64,000 bases of DNA from UBA7236 sp044227505. GTDB taxonomy: Bacteria > Bacteroidota > Bacteroidia > Chitinophagales > BACL12. Numbering within the stretch: the stretch's first letter is position 1; each line of letters opens with the position of its first letter. The DNA lies in NCBI GenBank assembly GCA_044227505.1, contig JBGAWP010000013.1, positions 6,231 through 70,230 on the forward strand. Reading direction: 5' to 3'. A program made the position numbers and the translations under genes. A model generated the notes under the pieces. The model worked only from the letters and a program-made list of their open reading frames with translations, made no database searches and had not been told where the DNA came from. Positions 46,013 through 55,326 of the stretch are shown here, piece after piece.

Positions 46013-47470
46013 TCACCAACTGCTTCCACCGCCTCCGCCGCCGGAACTGCCTCCGCCAAAACTTCCACCTCCACCACCTCCTGAACTTCCGCTTCCGGAT
46101 GAACTTGAGCGAGTTCGCCTAGCTATTGTGTAGGTGCTCACAGTGGTGTAATTACACGAAGAACATTTGTATGTTTTTTGCCCGGTTCCGGTTGAATCGT
46201 AGGTTGGAGAAATAAGGGTCTCATTTTTTGTCATGAGATAGGCCTTCGCTGTACATTTCGGACAAGCGCTGTATTTACTGAAATAATTTTCGTAACGGAA
46301 AATTTTTATTTCATTCGTAATCGGGTGTTTCCAGACATCATAATCAACTGATCTTAATTTTTCTTCGGTTAACTGAAAGGCCTTTAAAAAACTATCATCT
46401 GCAATTTCATTTAATTTATTGAGATTAGCCGTGCCATCAGCGCTTAATGGTGGGGTGTTGCGCAGTTCATTCATTCTTTTACGGTTGAACAAACTATAAA
46501 AAATAAAAGGCAAAGGAAAAAGGATAGTACTCGCCAGCCATCCCTTACTGTGCGATTTTGCAAGCAGGTTATAAGTTTCCTGTGGTAATTTATTCGCAGT
46601 TTCTTTGAAGATATATTTATTTATACGGAATCGTTTTTCTACTAAAAGCACCATAATGAATCCATAAATAAATAAACCCGCTTCAAATATTCTCACTGAG
46701 CCCATAAGTTCCTGCCAGGTTAAAAACGCTGCCGGAATTCCTAAATTCATTGCCACGAATTTGGTTTTCATGTAAGCTTCATTAGTATTGTTTTTTACGT
46801 AGGCAGGTGCAGTTTTTAAATTCTTTTTTCTGTTCGCAAAGGTTCCGATTGCAGTTAACATATATCCCAGGCCGAATATTATAAGGCCAATAATACTGGA
46901 GTCTTCACGCCACCAAGGTTTATATCCATATTCATTTAAACTCTCCGCTAAAACATCTTCGCGATAGATAGGATCCTGCAATATTTTAATTACTTCATTT
47001 ACACCAGCTATTACACAATCGTCGAACCGACCTTCCTTTGCCAAAGGCACCATATATACTTCCTGAATTCGTTTACAAACGGCATCGGTGAGAATACCTT
47101 CCAATCCATAACCAACTTCAAATTCCATCCTTCGCTGATCCATTACAAGTAATATCAACAGACCGTTATTATTTTCCTTTTGCCCTATTCCCCAATATCT
47201 GAATAATTGAGTTCTGAAATCACCCGGAACCTGATCGCCAATAGAATTTACCACTACAACAGCAACCTGTGCAGTTGTGGAATCTTCCAATGCCAGCAAT
47301 AATTGATTAATGGAGGATACGGCACTTTCACTTAATACGTGATCAGGATTGCTGACAAGTCCTCCGTAACCGGTCTTTGGATTTGGAATGGTTTCAACAG
47401 TATAAGCTGTTTGCCCAAATAAATTAAATGTAAAAAATAGCAGAAACAGGGATATCGTGCTCCTTATCAT
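46013..47470 (-). CDS. TPM-domain membrane protein (YgcG family)
   Basis: 485 residues from the ATG at 47470. Signal peptide to ~19 (FNLFGQ); TPM domain ~40-160 (ALEDSTTAQVAVVVVNSIGD, then GLLILLVMDQRRMEFEVGYG). Several spans follow (~195-215, 245-265, 310-330), then a zinc-ribbon-like segment (CPKC at ~405 and CSSC at ~437) and a Gly/Ser-rich tail ending GGGGGGSSW, typical of YgcG. TPM proteins are envelope-located and of unclear function, some implicated in photosystem II repair in plants. Confidence 0.9.
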   Translation of the reverse strand: MIRSTISLFLLFFTFNLFGQTAYTVETIPNPKTGYGGLVSNPDHVLSESAVSSINQLLLALEDSTTAQVAVVVVNSIGDQVPGDFRTQLFRYWGIGQKENNNGLLILLVMDQRRMEFEVGYGLEGILTDAVCKRIQEVYMVPLAKEGRFDDCVIAGVNEVIKILQDPIYREDVLAESLNEYGYKPWWREDSSIIGLIIFGLGYMLTAIGTFANRKKNLKTAPAYVKNNTNEAYMKTKFVAMNLGIPAAFLTWQELMGSVRIFEAGLFIYGFIMVLLVEKRFRINKYIFKETANKLPQETYNLLAKSHSKGWLASTILFPLPFIFYSLFNRKRMNELRNTPPLSADGTANLNKLNEIADDSFLKAFQLTEEKLRSVDYDVWKHPITNEIKIFRYENYFSKYSACPKCTAKAYLMTKNETLISPTYDSTGTGQKTYKCSSCNYTTVSTYTIARRTRSSSSGSGSSGGGGGGSFGGGSSGGGGGGSSW

Positions 47471-47505
47471 TGTGTTGATTTAAGGGCTTTAAAATACGAT
47501 TTTTT

Positions 47506-49077
47506 TTATTCCTGTACTACATCCACTTTTATTCTTACATCCTGATTGGCCAAAATCCATAATGTGTAGAATACTAATTTTGTTCTTTCTGCCAATAATT
47601 CGAAATTGATCTTTTCGATATCGTCGGTTGGTTTATGGTAGTCGGCATGTGTGCCATTAAAATAAAAAATTACAGGGACATTATTTTTTGCAAAGTTGTA
47701 ATGGTCGCTCCTGTAATAAAAACGATTTGGGTCTTCAGTATTGTTATATGTGTAATCTAAAGTAAGATTTGTATATGTTTTTGCAACCGCTTCATTAATG
47801 CTGTGTAAAGCAGTGCTCAAAAAATCGGATCCTATTATATATATATAATTGGAATCATTTTTATGTTTTTCATCTACGCGTCCAATCATATCAATATTTA
47901 GGTTTGCCACGGTATTCTCCATCGGAAATACCGGATTTTCTGCATAGGCCTTCGAACCCAACAATCCTTTTTCCTCTCCGGAAAATGCAACGAATAAAAT
48001 ACTTCTGCGCGGACCTTCATCGTTTATTTTTGCCATCATCATTGCTTCTGCAATTTCCATTATACCCACTGTTCCTGAGCCGTCATCATCTGCGCCATTA
48101 TAAATAATATCACCTTGTTTTCCTAAATGGTCGTAGTGTGCAGAAATCACCAATACATCTTCCTTGAGATCGGTTCCTTCAATATATCCGATAACATTAT
48201 CAGCAAAAACCACCCGTTCCCCTTTAACAAGATTTATTACCAGAGTTGTATTATAACTAAACCTTTCAGTTTGACCGCTAACATTTATTTTATCTATGGA
48301 TTTTTGTAAAAATTTCTTTTTCTTCCCCAATAATTTTTCTGCCATTACCTGCGAAATAAAAAGATTATTTACATAGTCAGCCTGTTTATATTCTGATTTC
48401 AATTTCAGTAGACTCCCCTCCAGAAAATTTCGCCATTGAGGATCGGCAACAACTTCTGCAAAATTGGGATCTATCATTAAAATACATTTTGCTCCGTGTT
48501 TTGTTGCAGCATTCACTTTTTTTCTCCAGTCTTTTGTCCAGGAGGAAAGAGTATCTGATCCTGTTATCAACGACTTGCCATTATAAAAAGGTTCGCCGTA
48601 GGCAACTAAAATTATTTTATCCTTTACATTAAAATCTTTATAATCACTGTAAAGCGAATCGTCAATACCATATCCTAAAAAAACAATTTCATTTGCAGTA
48701 AACGACAAAGAATTATTTGAAGTGACATAACCATAAAAATCATTCATTAATCCGAATAAATTATTTTTATCGGCGATAGTTGATGTTTCCCAGCCATATT
48801 CCATCAAAGGATAATCCTGAAAGTATCCTCCAATTTTTTTGAGCGGTGGTATGCCTGATTTTTGTAATTGACCGGAAATATATTCTGCGGCCATTACTAA
48901 TCCTTTTGTGCCTGTTTCTCTTCCTTCAAAATAGTCGCCGGCTAAAACGGTAAGGTGTTCGCGCAACTCTGAGGAAGTAATGGTATTTGCATATTTAATT
49001 CCAAGATCCTCTGTTTGAGCAGAAATGTTTGTTATATAAAAAATGTAAGAGATAAATAATACAGAAATACTTTTCAT
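47506..49077 (-). CDS. M28-family metallopeptidase with PA domain
   Basis: 523 residues from the ATG at 49077; a GTG at 49092 that overlaps the rpiB stop is an alternative. Signal peptide to ~20 (TNISAQ). Visible M28 zinc ligands: HYDHLG, DDDGSGT, FSGEEKGLLGS, NIDMIGR and the last His in GTHADYHKPTDD. A protease-associated insert lies at ~120-260. It cleaves amino-terminal residues from peptides in the periplasm. 11 bp after rpiB, so they are co-transcribed. Confidence 0.92.
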   Translation of the reverse strand: MKSISVLFISYIFYITNISAQTEDLGIKYANTITSSELREHLTVLAGDYFEGRETGTKGLVMAAEYISGQLQKSGIPPLKKIGGYFQDYPLMEYGWETSTIADKNNLFGLMNDFYGYVTSNNSLSFTANEIVFLGYGIDDSLYSDYKDFNVKDKIILVAYGEPFYNGKSLITGSDTLSSWTKDWRKKVNAATKHGAKCILMIDPNFAEVVADPQWRNFLEGSLLKLKSEYKQADYVNNLFISQVMAEKLLGKKKKFLQKSIDKINVSGQTERFSYNTTLVINLVKGERVVFADNVIGYIEGTDLKEDVLVISAHYDHLGKQGDIIYNGADDDGSGTVGIMEIAEAMMMAKINDEGPRRSILFVAFSGEEKGLLGSKAYAENPVFPMENTVANLNIDMIGRVDEKHKNDSNYIYIIGSDFLSTALHSINEAVAKTYTNLTLDYTYNNTEDPNRFYYRSDHYNFAKNNVPVIFYFNGTHADYHKPTDDIEKINFELLAERTKLVFYTLWILANQDVRIKVDVVQE

Positions 49078-49088
49078 AAATTGAGTTA

Positions 49089-49529
49089 TCACAGATCAGA
49101 AATTTTATCCACCCTTTTTTGATGTCTTCCGCCTTCAAATTCAGTGGTGAGAAAAACAGCAATGAATTGAATTGCTTCCTCAAGCGAAATAAATCTCGCA
49201 GGGATACAAATTACATTAGCGTTATTATGTTGTCTTGCCAGTGCAGAAACATCTGCTCGCCAAACCATAGCAGCTCTGATCTTTGCATGTTTATTTGCCG
49301 TGATGCACACCCCATTCCCGCTTCCGCAAATAACGATGCCCATATCTGATTCTCCTGCTTCAATACTTTTTGCCAGCGGATGAACAAAATCAGGATAATC
49401 AACAGAATCGAGCGAATGCGTTCCGAAATCGACAACGCGATAACCCTGTGCATTTAAATAATTGATAACAGCTTCCTTATACGGAAATCCTGCATGGTCG
49501 CAGCCTATTGCGATGATATTTGGTTGCAT
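49089..49529 (-). CDS. rpiB: Ribose-5-phosphate isomerase B
   Basis: 146 residues from the ATG at 49529. RpiB/LacAB signatures GCDHAGFPYKE (~9-19), YPDFVHPLA, and the active-site block IVICGSGNGVCITANK (catalytic Cys68) are intact. It interconverts ribose-5-phosphate and ribulose-5-phosphate. Its end nearly touches the M28 peptidase gene; the 88 bp upstream separate it from tatC. Confidence 0.95.
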   Translation of the reverse strand: MQPNIIAIGCDHAGFPYKEAVINYLNAQGYRVVDFGTHSLDSVDYPDFVHPLAKSIEAGESDMGIVICGSGNGVCITANKHAKIRAAMVWRADVSALARQHNNANVICIPARFISLEEAIQFIAVFLTTEFEGGRHQKRVDKISDL

Positions 49530-49617
49530 ACAACAAAGTTAACAGAAGAATCGAAAAAAATGAATATGCTTAATACACATTAACGAATATCCTCTAAAAT
49601 AATACGGGGAAAAATAA

Positions 49618-50445
49618 TTAAGCGTTATCGAGTGCTTTTTTCCTTTTTCTTTCCACTATCATTACTACTACTATACTCACTTCGTATAATACCCAAAGTG
49701 GAGTGGCAACTAAAAACAAACTGAATGCATCACCCGACGGGGTAATGATTGCTGCAAGCACAAGAGAAATGATGAAGGCATATTTTCGGTTATTCGCCAA
49801 AAATTCTCTTCCGAGTAATCCCAATTTCGCAAGAAAATAGGCTATCATCGGAATTTCGAAAATTAATCCGGTCCAAAGTATCATTCCTGTTAATATTCCC
49901 AGATAGGAATCGAAAGTAAATTGATTTTCTATTTGATCGCTCAAGGTAAACGTTGCAAGAAAGTTGATAGAAAAGGGTGCCAATAAAAAATATCCAAAAA
50001 ACGCACCGATATAAAATAATAGTGTTGCAATAAATACTGCACCGCCTAAATTCATTTTTTCATGACTTAATAAAGCAGGTTTTACGAATCGCCATATTTC
50101 CCATAAAATATAAGGGAAAGCGAATATCACCCCTCCCATAAAAGCAATTTTTATATATAAAAAGAAGGGTGACGATAAGTTCAGGTAAAATAATTTATAA
50201 TCCAATGTAGTGTAACACAATCCATCAATATTAAATCTGTCACCCAGATCACAAAATATTCTGTACGTGATAAAATCAGGATTTTTTGGCGCAAGAATAA
50301 TTTTATCAAAAATAAATTCCGGATAAATTAAGAAACCAATTGATAACAGCACGATCACAACAACTATACGAACTATATGCCACCGGAGATCCTCCAGGTG
50401 TTCCATAAACGACATCTCGTCTTTCTTAACTTTAATAGCGGCCAT
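49618..50445 (-). CDS. tatC: Sec-independent translocase subunit TatC
   Basis: 275 residues from the ATG at 50445. Six membrane spans and the N-terminal family signature MSFMEHLEDLRWHIVRI (~11-27), with the conserved Glu of EHLEDLR that contacts the twin-arginine signal, and the FAFPYILWEIWRFVKPAL block (~109-126). TatC recognises Tat substrates, of which the amine oxidase at 44385 is a candidate. No tatA gene is seen in the window. Confidence 0.95.
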   Translation of the reverse strand: MAAIKVKKDEMSFMEHLEDLRWHIVRIVVVIVLLSIGFLIYPEFIFDKIILAPKNPDFITYRIFCDLGDRFNIDGLCYTTLDYKLFYLNLSSPFFLYIKIAFMGGVIFAFPYILWEIWRFVKPALLSHEKMNLGGAVFIATLLFYIGAFFGYFLLAPFSINFLATFTLSDQIENQFTFDSYLGILTGMILWTGLIFEIPMIAYFLAKLGLLGREFLANNRKYAFIISLVLAAIITPSGDAFSLFLVATPLWVLYEVSIVVVMIVERKRKKALDNA

Positions 50446-50485
50446 TCAAATATCGGAGATGAGCGTTAAATTAATATAGAATAAA

Positions 50486-51487
50486 TTATTTACTGTTGAT
50501 CAGATTATACAAGGCATCCAGATTCGGGCTCAAAATAATTTCTGTGCGGCGATTTTTTGCTTTTCCCTCCGTTGTTGAATTATCAGCAACCGGAAAAAAT
50601 TCTCCGCGACCTTCTGCAATTACCCTCTTTGCATCAAGACCATTTTCCGTTGTGAGTATTTTAACAATGCTTGTTGCACGCAATACACTCAGGTCCCAGT
50701 TGTCCTTCGGAAAATTTGCACTCTTCATCGGAACATTGTCGGTATGTCCTTCAATTTCGATAGAAATATCGCCATTTGCTTTTAGCACATCTGCTAATTT
50801 TTTAAGAGCATCTTTTCCCTTCGGGTCAACAACAGTACTTCCTGATGCAAATAATAATTTTTCGCTAAGGGAAACATATACTTTACCGTTTTTGCGTTCC
50901 ACGGTAAGATCGCTGGAACTAAATCCCGCCAATGCTTTATCGATAGTGTTTTTCAGATCCGTAACAGTTTGTTCCTGTTTATTTAAAATATCTTCCAACT
51001 CTTTTACCCTTTTAGATCTTGCATCCAGATCAGTAGTTAATTGTTCTATGCTTTTTTGTTGGTCGGATAAGGTTTTTTCTTTGTTGTTCAATTCCTTTTC
51101 TTTTGCGATCAATTCATCACTTTTTTGTTGGAGGTCTTCGCGCAATTCCTGATTTTCGGAAGAAGAAAGTGCCAATAACTGATTTATACGGTTATTCAAT
51201 TGGTCTTCGATCTGACGTAATTGTTCGTTCGCTTTCACCATATTGTCGTAACGCGAATGCACATCAATGGAATCTTTTTGCATGAATTTGATCTGTGCTT
51301 CATAGTTTTTTACCATTTTGGTAAGTTCAGCATTTTCAGCAGATTTAGCGCGCAACTGACTGTGCAATACTGCTGTATCCTGATAACATTTATCGCGTGC
51401 GGCAACAGCGTCCTGGAATTTTATTGCCGGCACACAGGATGAAAGATAAAAAGCAGCAGCTATAAGTATGATCGAAAGTTGTTTCAT
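50486..51487 (-). CDS. OmpA-family lipoprotein with long coiled coil
   Basis: 333 residues from the ATG at 51487. Lipobox at Cys18 (YLSSC). A long Glu/Gln/Lys coiled coil spans ~30-195, then the OmpA domain (~205-320) with IEIEGHTDNVPMKS, NWDLSVLRATSIVKIL and AKNRRTEIIL. It probably bridges outer membrane and peptidoglycan. 59 bp before the HerA-like gene's stop on the same strand, 40 bp upstream of tatC. Confidence 0.9.
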   Translation of the reverse strand: MKQLSIILIAAAFYLSSCVPAIKFQDAVAARDKCYQDTAVLHSQLRAKSAENAELTKMVKNYEAQIKFMQKDSIDVHSRYDNMVKANEQLRQIEDQLNNRINQLLALSSSENQELREDLQQKSDELIAKEKELNNKEKTLSDQQKSIEQLTTDLDARSKRVKELEDILNKQEQTVTDLKNTIDKALAGFSSSDLTVERKNGKVYVSLSEKLLFASGSTVVDPKGKDALKKLADVLKANGDISIEIEGHTDNVPMKSANFPKDNWDLSVLRATSIVKILTTENGLDAKRVIAEGRGEFFPVADNSTTEGKAKNRRTEIILSPNLDALYNLINSK

Positions 51488-51546
51488 AGTTTTATTTTTT
51501 GTTTTGCAAAATAATTTCTTTTTATTGAATATTTTAAACCTTGTTA

Positions 51547-53091
51547 TTAACGTCTCTTTAATAAACCGAGTATTCCACGCTCCAATACGTTTATCACAGT
51601 TCTGGTGATCTGATGTTGGGTTGTTTTATCTATGAGTGGGGGTTGCTTCTTTTCCTTCACTTTTCGTTCTCGCTCCTCCTGTTTAATTTTTTTCTCCTCT
51701 TCTTTCAGCTGTTTTTCTTTTTCGGCAAGTTTTTCACTCTCCGCTAATTTTTTGCTCAACAATTCATGAGCACTTTCCCGATCTATTGATTCATTATATT
51801 TTTTAACTAAACTAGAACTTCCGATTATGGAGTGCATTTCCTCGGGTGACAGTATATCCATACGCGATTGCGGCGCTACTAATAAAGTGTGCGCCAAAGG
51901 GGCAGGAGAACCTTTCTCGTTCAGGGCTGTAATTAATGCCTCTCCAATTCCGAGGTTCGTGAGTAATTCTTCGGTTTTATAAAACTCGGTTAACGGATAA
52001 TTTTCAGCAGTAAGTTTAATCGCTTTTCTGTCGTTTGCAGTGAAGGCCCGCAATGCATGCTGAATTTTTAATCCGAGTTGTGATAATACTTCTGCGGGAA
52101 TATCTGTTGGCAATTGGGTGCAGAAAAATATTCCAACTCCTTTGGATCTTATTAATTTAATTATGGTTTGAATTTGCTCCAGCAAATTTTTGCTGGCCTC
52201 ATTAAAGATCAGATGTGCTTCGTCAATTATAATTACCAATTTAGGATCTTCCTTATCTCCAATTTCCGGAAAAGTATTATATACTTCAGCAAGCAGACAC
52301 AACATAAAAGTGGAAAATAATTTCGGTTTGCTCTGAATATCCGTAAGACGCAAAATATTGATGTATGCTTGTCCTCTATCATTTATTCTGCAAAGATCAT
52401 CCACCTCAAAACTTTTTTCTCCGAAAAAAAGATCTGCACCTTGTTCTTCGATCTCGATCACCTTACGCAAAATTGTTCCTGCGCTTGAGGTGCTTATTGT
52501 TCCATATTCTGATTCTATCTCTTTTTTACCTTCATTGGTGAGATAATTAAGGGTTTTCCTGAAATCTTTCAGATCTAAAAGAGGCAATTTCTTATCATCA
52601 CAATATTTAAATACGAGAGAAACTACTCCTACCTGAATATCGTTTAATTCTAAAATTTTAGAAAATAATACAGGACCGAATTCAGAAATTGTTGCGCGTA
52701 AACGAACACCAGTTTCATTGCTGATGCTCATTAACTCAACCGGATATCCCTTTGCCTTCCAATCTTTGCCGATCTTCTGCATGCGCTCGTCAATTTTTGG
52801 ATTTGGAGTTCCTTCCATTGCTATTCCGCTCACATCTCCTTTTATATCCATTATAAGTACAGCAACTCCATTATCACTAAGTTGCTCAACAATTCCCTGA
52901 AGCGTCTTCGTTTTACCGGTTCCTGTGGCTCCAGCAACAAGACCATGCCTGTTCATCATGCGCAATGGCACTTTTACCAAAGTTTCCGGAATGGGTAGAT
53001 GCTCGTAAATAGCAGTCCCGAGAACTATTGATGTTCCCTGAAAATTATAGCCGTTAAGGATGCTTTGTTTAAATTCTTCTGTCCTATCCAC
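51547..53091 (-). CDS. HerA/DUF853-family ATPase (YjgR-like)
   Basis: 514 residues from the ATG at 53091. Walker A GATGTGKTKT (~53-62), Walker B LVIIIDEAHLIFNEAS (~287), and a C-terminal Lys/Glu coiled coil (~445-495) before a basic tail. DUF853 proteins are FtsK/HerA-like hexameric ATPases that may act on DNA; substrates are unknown. Divergent from radA with 95 bp between starts, and RadA is a repair protein, which fits but does not prove a DNA role. Confidence 0.9.
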   Translation of the reverse strand: MDRTEEFKQSILNGYNFQGTSIVLGTAIYEHLPIPETLVKVPLRMMNRHGLVAGATGTGKTKTLQGIVEQLSDNGVAVLIMDIKGDVSGIAMEGTPNPKIDERMQKIGKDWKAKGYPVELMSISNETGVRLRATISEFGPVLFSKILELNDIQVGVVSLVFKYCDDKKLPLLDLKDFRKTLNYLTNEGKKEIESEYGTISTSSAGTILRKVIEIEEQGADLFFGEKSFEVDDLCRINDRGQAYINILRLTDIQSKPKLFSTFMLCLLAEVYNTFPEIGDKEDPKLVIIIDEAHLIFNEASKNLLEQIQTIIKLIRSKGVGIFFCTQLPTDIPAEVLSQLGLKIQHALRAFTANDRKAIKLTAENYPLTEFYKTEELLTNLGIGEALITALNEKGSPAPLAHTLLVAPQSRMDILSPEEMHSIIGSSSLVKKYNESIDRESAHELLSKKLAESEKLAEKEKQLKEEEKKIKQEERERKVKEKKQPPLIDKTTQHQITRTVINVLERGILGLLKRR

Positions 53092-53186
53092 GAAAAAAAT
53101 GATTTAATTTGCCCTGTTCATCACAGAATGGGCAAAGATACATGTTATAATTTGTGCAAAAAGCTCTTAAAAACAATAAATAAAGT

Positions 53187-54560
53187 ATGGCAGCTAAATC
53201 AAAAACAGCCTTTTTTTGTCAGCAATGCGGGTTCGAATCGCCAAAATGGCAAGGGAAATGCCCCAGTTGCAACCAATGGAACACTTTTGTAGAGGAAGTA
53301 GTGGAACGTTCAGAGCCGAAAGAGATCTGGAAGGAGGAGAAACCCGATAAAAGAGGGAATAAACCCATTTTGCTGGATGAAATTGCTGCAGGTGATGTGC
53401 AGAGAATAGTTACTATTGACCTGGAATTAAACATAACACTCGGTGGCGGAATAGTGCCCGGAAGTTTGGTTTTGGTTGGAGGAGAACCGGGAATAGGAAA
53501 ATCTACATTATTGCTGCAACTCGCTTTAGAGCTTCGCAAAATAAAAGTGTTATATGTGAGTGGTGAAGAAAGTGAACAACAAATTAAAATGCGTGCTGAG
53601 CGATTAAAAGGAAAAAATCCGGAATTATTTATTTCCACCGAAGTTTCCATCGGCAAATTATTTACCCAAATAAAAAATCTGGAACCGGGTTTAGTAATAA
53701 TTGATTCCATTCAAACTTTAATTTCTGATTTTGTGGATGCAACTGCAGGTAGTATTGCACAAATAAAAGAATGTGCAGGTCAATTACAACGTTATGCAAA
53801 AGAAAGTAATGTTCCTGTTTTTATTATCGGGCATATCAATAAGGAAGGATATATTGCAGGACCAAAAATATTGGAGCACATGGTGGATTCTGTTTTGCAA
53901 TTTGAGGGAGATAGAAATTATACACACAGAATTTTACGCACGATTAAAAATCGATTTGGTTCCACCAGTGAAATTGGAATTTATAAAATGGAAGGAGATG
54001 GATTAAAACAAGTAAATAATCCAAGTGAATTATTAATTACCGAAAAGGATGAACCATTAAGTGGTGTTGCTATTGCAGCGACCATGGAAGGCATGCGACC
54101 CATGTTAATTGAAGTACAGGCTTTGGTGAGTCCGGCAGTATATGGAAATCCGCAAAGAACAGCAACAGGATTTGATCTGCGCAGGATGAGTATGTTACTT
54201 GCAGTTTTAGAAAAAAGGGGAGGATTTGCCTTCGGAAATAAAGATGTGTTTTTAAATATTGCGGGAGGATTAAGAGTGGAAGATCCTGCAATTGATCTGA
54301 GTATTGCATGTGCATTATTATCATCGATAGAGGATACCTATATGCCGATGAATATTTGTTTTGCTGCAGAAATAGGATTAAGCGGAGAACTGCGTGGTGT
54401 AAGCAGAATTGAACAACGTATCATGGAAGCCGAAAAATTAGGTTTTGAAATCATTTATATCTCCAAACACAATATGAAATCGCTAAATATTAAAAAATAT
54501 AATATTGAGGTGAGGAGTGCGGGGAAGATGGAGGAGGTGTATCAAAGACTTTTTGTTTAA
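53187..54560 (+). CDS. radA: DNA repair protein RadA
   Basis: 457 residues from the ATG at 53187. N-terminal zinc finger (CQQCGFESPKWQGKCPSC, residues ~10-27), Walker A GGEPGIGKSTLLL (~96-108), RadA-specific KNRFGS (~253), and a C-terminal Lon-like domain with AEIGLSGELRGVSRIEQR (~395-412). RadA drives branch migration in recombination. Its stop codon runs into an ATTGACA heptad array (54560-54583). Confidence 0.97.
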   Translation: MAAKSKTAFFCQQCGFESPKWQGKCPSCNQWNTFVEEVVERSEPKEIWKEEKPDKRGNKPILLDEIAAGDVQRIVTIDLELNITLGGGIVPGSLVLVGGEPGIGKSTLLLQLALELRKIKVLYVSGEESEQQIKMRAERLKGKNPELFISTEVSIGKLFTQIKNLEPGLVIIDSIQTLISDFVDATAGSIAQIKECAGQLQRYAKESNVPVFIIGHINKEGYIAGPKILEHMVDSVLQFEGDRNYTHRILRTIKNRFGSTSEIGIYKMEGDGLKQVNNPSELLITEKDEPLSGVAIAATMEGMRPMLIEVQALVSPAVYGNPQRTATGFDLRRMSMLLAVLEKRGGFAFGNKDVFLNIAGGLRVEDPAIDLSIACALLSSIEDTYMPMNICFAAEIGLSGELRGVSRIEQRIMEAEKLGFEIIYISKHNMKSLNIKKYNIEVRSAGKMEEVYQRLFV

Positions 54561-54670
54561 TTGACAATTGATAATTGACAATTTTTGCGATTTTCGTCGG
54601 TTTGGAATTAAGATTTCTATTTGTAAGTCAGTGCTAATTCTCAACTCTCCATTCTCAACTTTCAATTCAA
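54560..54670. repeat. Heptads at the 3' end of radA
   Basis: ATTGACA/ATTGATA/ATTGACA units begin at the last base of the radA stop and end near 54583; TCTCAAC/TCTCCAT/TCTCAAC heptads lie at ~54640-54665. The same ATTGACA unit is used at 5730-5805. Confidence 0.8.
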
Positions 54671-54738
54671 AAGAAACTTTTAAACTTTATCCTCGTAATA
54701 TTGTTTATAGTTTAATGAATAATTTAACATTTATACGA

Positions 54739-55266
54739 ATGTTGAAGGTAAAGGGTTTTTTAATCACTTTATTTTCAATTTTAGCATATACAAATATGTC
54801 AGCACAAACAATGCAAACAGTTCCAAATGTGGATCTTGCAAAATACGCAGGAAAATGGTACGAAATAGCTTCTTTCCCACAGCGTTTTCAAAAGGGATGC
54901 CATTGCACTACCGCCGAATATACTCCCACCGATAAGGGATATATTATTGTTGAAAACAGATGTAATAAGGATAGTGTAAATGGAACACTATCGTATATAA
55001 AGGGCAAGGCCTTTGTTGATAAAAATTCAGGAAATGCAAAATTAAAAGTGCAATTTTTCTGGCCTTTTAAAGGCAAATATTGGATAATTGATCTTGCTGA
55101 TGATTATAGTTATGCTGTAGTGAGTCATCCGAATAGAAAATATTTGTGGATCTTATCGCGGACACCTCAATTAAATGAAAAGGTATATCAGGATATTTTA
55201 GTTAGAGCTAAGGAAAAAGGTTTAGATGTAAATAAGCTCAAGATCACGGAACAGAAATGTAATTAA
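54739..55266 (+). CDS. blc: Lipocalin (Blc-type)
   Basis: 175 residues from the ATG at 54739 (MLKVKGFLITLF); an ATG at 54715 would add eight residues, and a longer frame starts in repeat sequence. Signal peptide to ~21 (TNMSAQ). Lipocalin motif 1 YAGKWYEIASFPQRFQKG at ~33-50, and the final block YAVVSHPNRKYLWILSRTP (~130-148). Bacterial lipocalins bind lipids in the periplasm or at the outer membrane. There is no lipobox Cys as in Escherichia coli Blc, so this one may be soluble. Confidence 0.92.
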   Translation: MLKVKGFLITLFSILAYTNMSAQTMQTVPNVDLAKYAGKWYEIASFPQRFQKGCHCTTAEYTPTDKGYIIVENRCNKDSVNGTLSYIKGKAFVDKNSGNAKLKVQFFWPFKGKYWIIDLADDYSYAVVSHPNRKYLWILSRTPQLNEKVYQDILVRAKEKGLDVNKLKITEQKCN

Positions 55267-55326
55267 TGGAATATAGAATTTGTGGATAGAGATTTTTAAT
55301 TATTTATAAAGCCTATTCAAATCAAA

